Positions 5,132 through 5,613 of a DNA stretch of 5,613 nt are shown here, in pieces. Below the pieces are notes generated by a model, which was given only the letters and a program-made list of their open reading frames with translations, was not told the origin of the DNA and ran no database searches. The stretch spans positions 1 to 5,613 of the forward strand of contig JAKAGE010000048.1 of assembly GCA_021817655.1 (NCBI GenBank), given 5' to 3'. The translations under genes were made by a program, and so were the position numbers. The stretch comes from a bacterium (lineage in GTDB: Bacteria > Patescibacteriota > Minisyncoccia > UBA6257 > 2-01-FULL-56-20). Within the stretch, counting starts at the first letter, position 1, and every line of letters begins with the position of its first letter.

Positions 5132-5613
5132 ATGCGCCGCCTCGGCCAACACTTTCTGAAAAACAGATCCATTGCACGGAAGATCACCGCCGCCCTTGAG
5201 GTCGGGCGGGGAGAGACCGTCATCGAGATCGGTCCCGGCCACGGCGAACTTACCGTGCCGCTCCTCGAAGCCGCCGGCCGCGCGGGAGCAACGGTGATCG
5301 CGATCGAACGGGACCGCTCCCTCGTCCCCGCGCTCGCAGAGCGGGCGGAAGGATCGTCCGGACGGTTCCTCGTGGTCGAAGGAGATGCGCTCGAACAATT
5401 GCCCCGCATCGTCCGAGAGATCGGAAACGGGAGTGGCGGAATCGGTACTGCGGCGCCCTATGTGCTCGCCGGAAACATTCCCTACTATATTACCGGCAAA
5501 CTGCTGCGGACCCTGAGCGAGCTCCTCCACAAACCCCGCGTTGCGGCGTTCATGGTGCAAGAAGAGGTGGCGGAACGGATCTGCGCGGCGCCTCCCGCAA
5601 TGAACCAGATCGG
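5132..5613 (+). CDS. rsmA: RsmA/KsgA 16S rRNA (adenine1518-N6/adenine1519-N6)-dimethyltransferase (3' end outside window)
   Basis: Partial: 160 codons plus two bases, open to the right edge. Family length is about 260-290, so the C-terminal third is missing. The enzyme uses S-adenosylmethionine to dimethylate two adjacent adenines in the 3'-terminal hairpin of 16S rRNA during late small-subunit assembly. Visible motifs are the N-terminal GQHFL (5-9), SAM-binding motif I EIGPGHGELT (32-41), the acidic residue binding the SAM ribose (E59 in IAIERD), GDAL (84-87), catalytic motif IV NIPYYIT (115-121; NLPYxIS in many homologues), and MVQEEVAERI (141-150). The N-terminus is minimal, only four residues before GQHFL. 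ATG 5132 is the only conventional start between that motif and an in-frame TGA at 5114-5116. It is divergent from the UbiA-like gene across 23 bp. No plausible Shine-Dalgarno precedes it. Confidence 0.96.
   Translation, partial: MRRLGQHFLKNRSIARKITAALEVGRGETVIEIGPGHGELTVPLLEAAGRAGATVIAIERDRSLVPALAERAEGSSGRFLVVEGDALEQLPRIVREIGNGSGGIGTAAPYVLAGNIPYYITGKLLRTLSELLHKPRVAAFMVQEEVAERICAAPPAMNQI

Noticed and set aside
4458..5159. 233-codon plus-strand reading frame opposite the UbiA-like gene
   Set aside because: It is antisense to a membrane protein. Complements of hydrophobic NTN codons are charged NAN codons, which explains its Arg/Glu/His/Lys-rich composition. It has no recognisable motif and runs into the rsmA start.
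5108..5560. 150-codon minus-strand reading frame opposite rsmA
   Set aside because: rsmA motifs I and IV on the plus strand are unmistakable, and this frame is only their complement.
2..5613. Defence system, mobile element, CRISPR array or RNA gene
   Set aside because: No tandem direct repeats with spacers, transposase or integrase motifs, terminal repeats or tRNA-like cloverleaf were seen. All long reading frames are explained by housekeeping families.

Overview
The window is ordinary chromosomal bacterial DNA, moderately GC-rich, and almost entirely coding. It holds five protein genes, two of them cut by the window edges. I see no tRNA, rRNA, CRISPR array, insertion sequence or phage gene. 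The likely source is a Patescibacteria/CPR-type (Parcubacteria-like) bacterium with a compact genome. This is inferred from the anchored LysM protein, a compact UvrD-type helicase, an N-terminally extended UbiA-family protein, very tight packing and the absence of Shine-Dalgarno sites. No marker gene proves the assignment.

Layout, left to right. (1) 2-913, +, the 3' part of a ComM/YifB-type AAA+ ATPase; its start lies outside the window. (2) 910-1479, -, a small membrane-anchored LysM protein whose stop codon overlaps the comM stop in the palindrome TTAA. (3) 1479-3443, +, a complete SF1A helicase of the UvrD/PcrA/Rep type. (4) 3483-5108, -, a 541-residue membrane protein with a UbiA prenyltransferase domain in the C-terminal half and an unrecognised membrane domain of about 265 residues in front. 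(5) 5132-5613, +, the first 160 codons of the 16S rRNA dimethyltransferase RsmA/KsgA, cut at the right edge.

The genes alternate strand without exception (+ - + - +), so none is co-transcribed with a neighbour. Non-coding space is only 39 bp (uvrD/UbiA) plus 23 bp (UbiA/rsmA). Regulatory signals therefore sit inside neighbouring genes. A convincing intrinsic terminator for the LysM gene lies inside the comM coding sequence (880-847, read on -). Promoter -10 hexamers lie 0-11 nt from the predicted transcript starts of uvrD, the UbiA-like gene and rsmA, and none of these three has a visible Shine-Dalgarno sequence. Leaderless or near-leaderless transcripts are therefore likely. At the LysM/uvrD junction one heptamer (1467-1473) reads as a -10 box on both strands.

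Functionally the genes are a housekeeping mix: DNA uptake/recombination (ComM), DNA repair (UvrD), cell envelope (LysM), isoprenoid transfer in the membrane (UbiA-like) and ribosome maturation (RsmA). I see no sign that they form a pathway or a new defence or mobile system. The points worth a second look are the promoter/terminator overlap architecture, the UbiA fusion and departures from canonical PcrA in the helicase.
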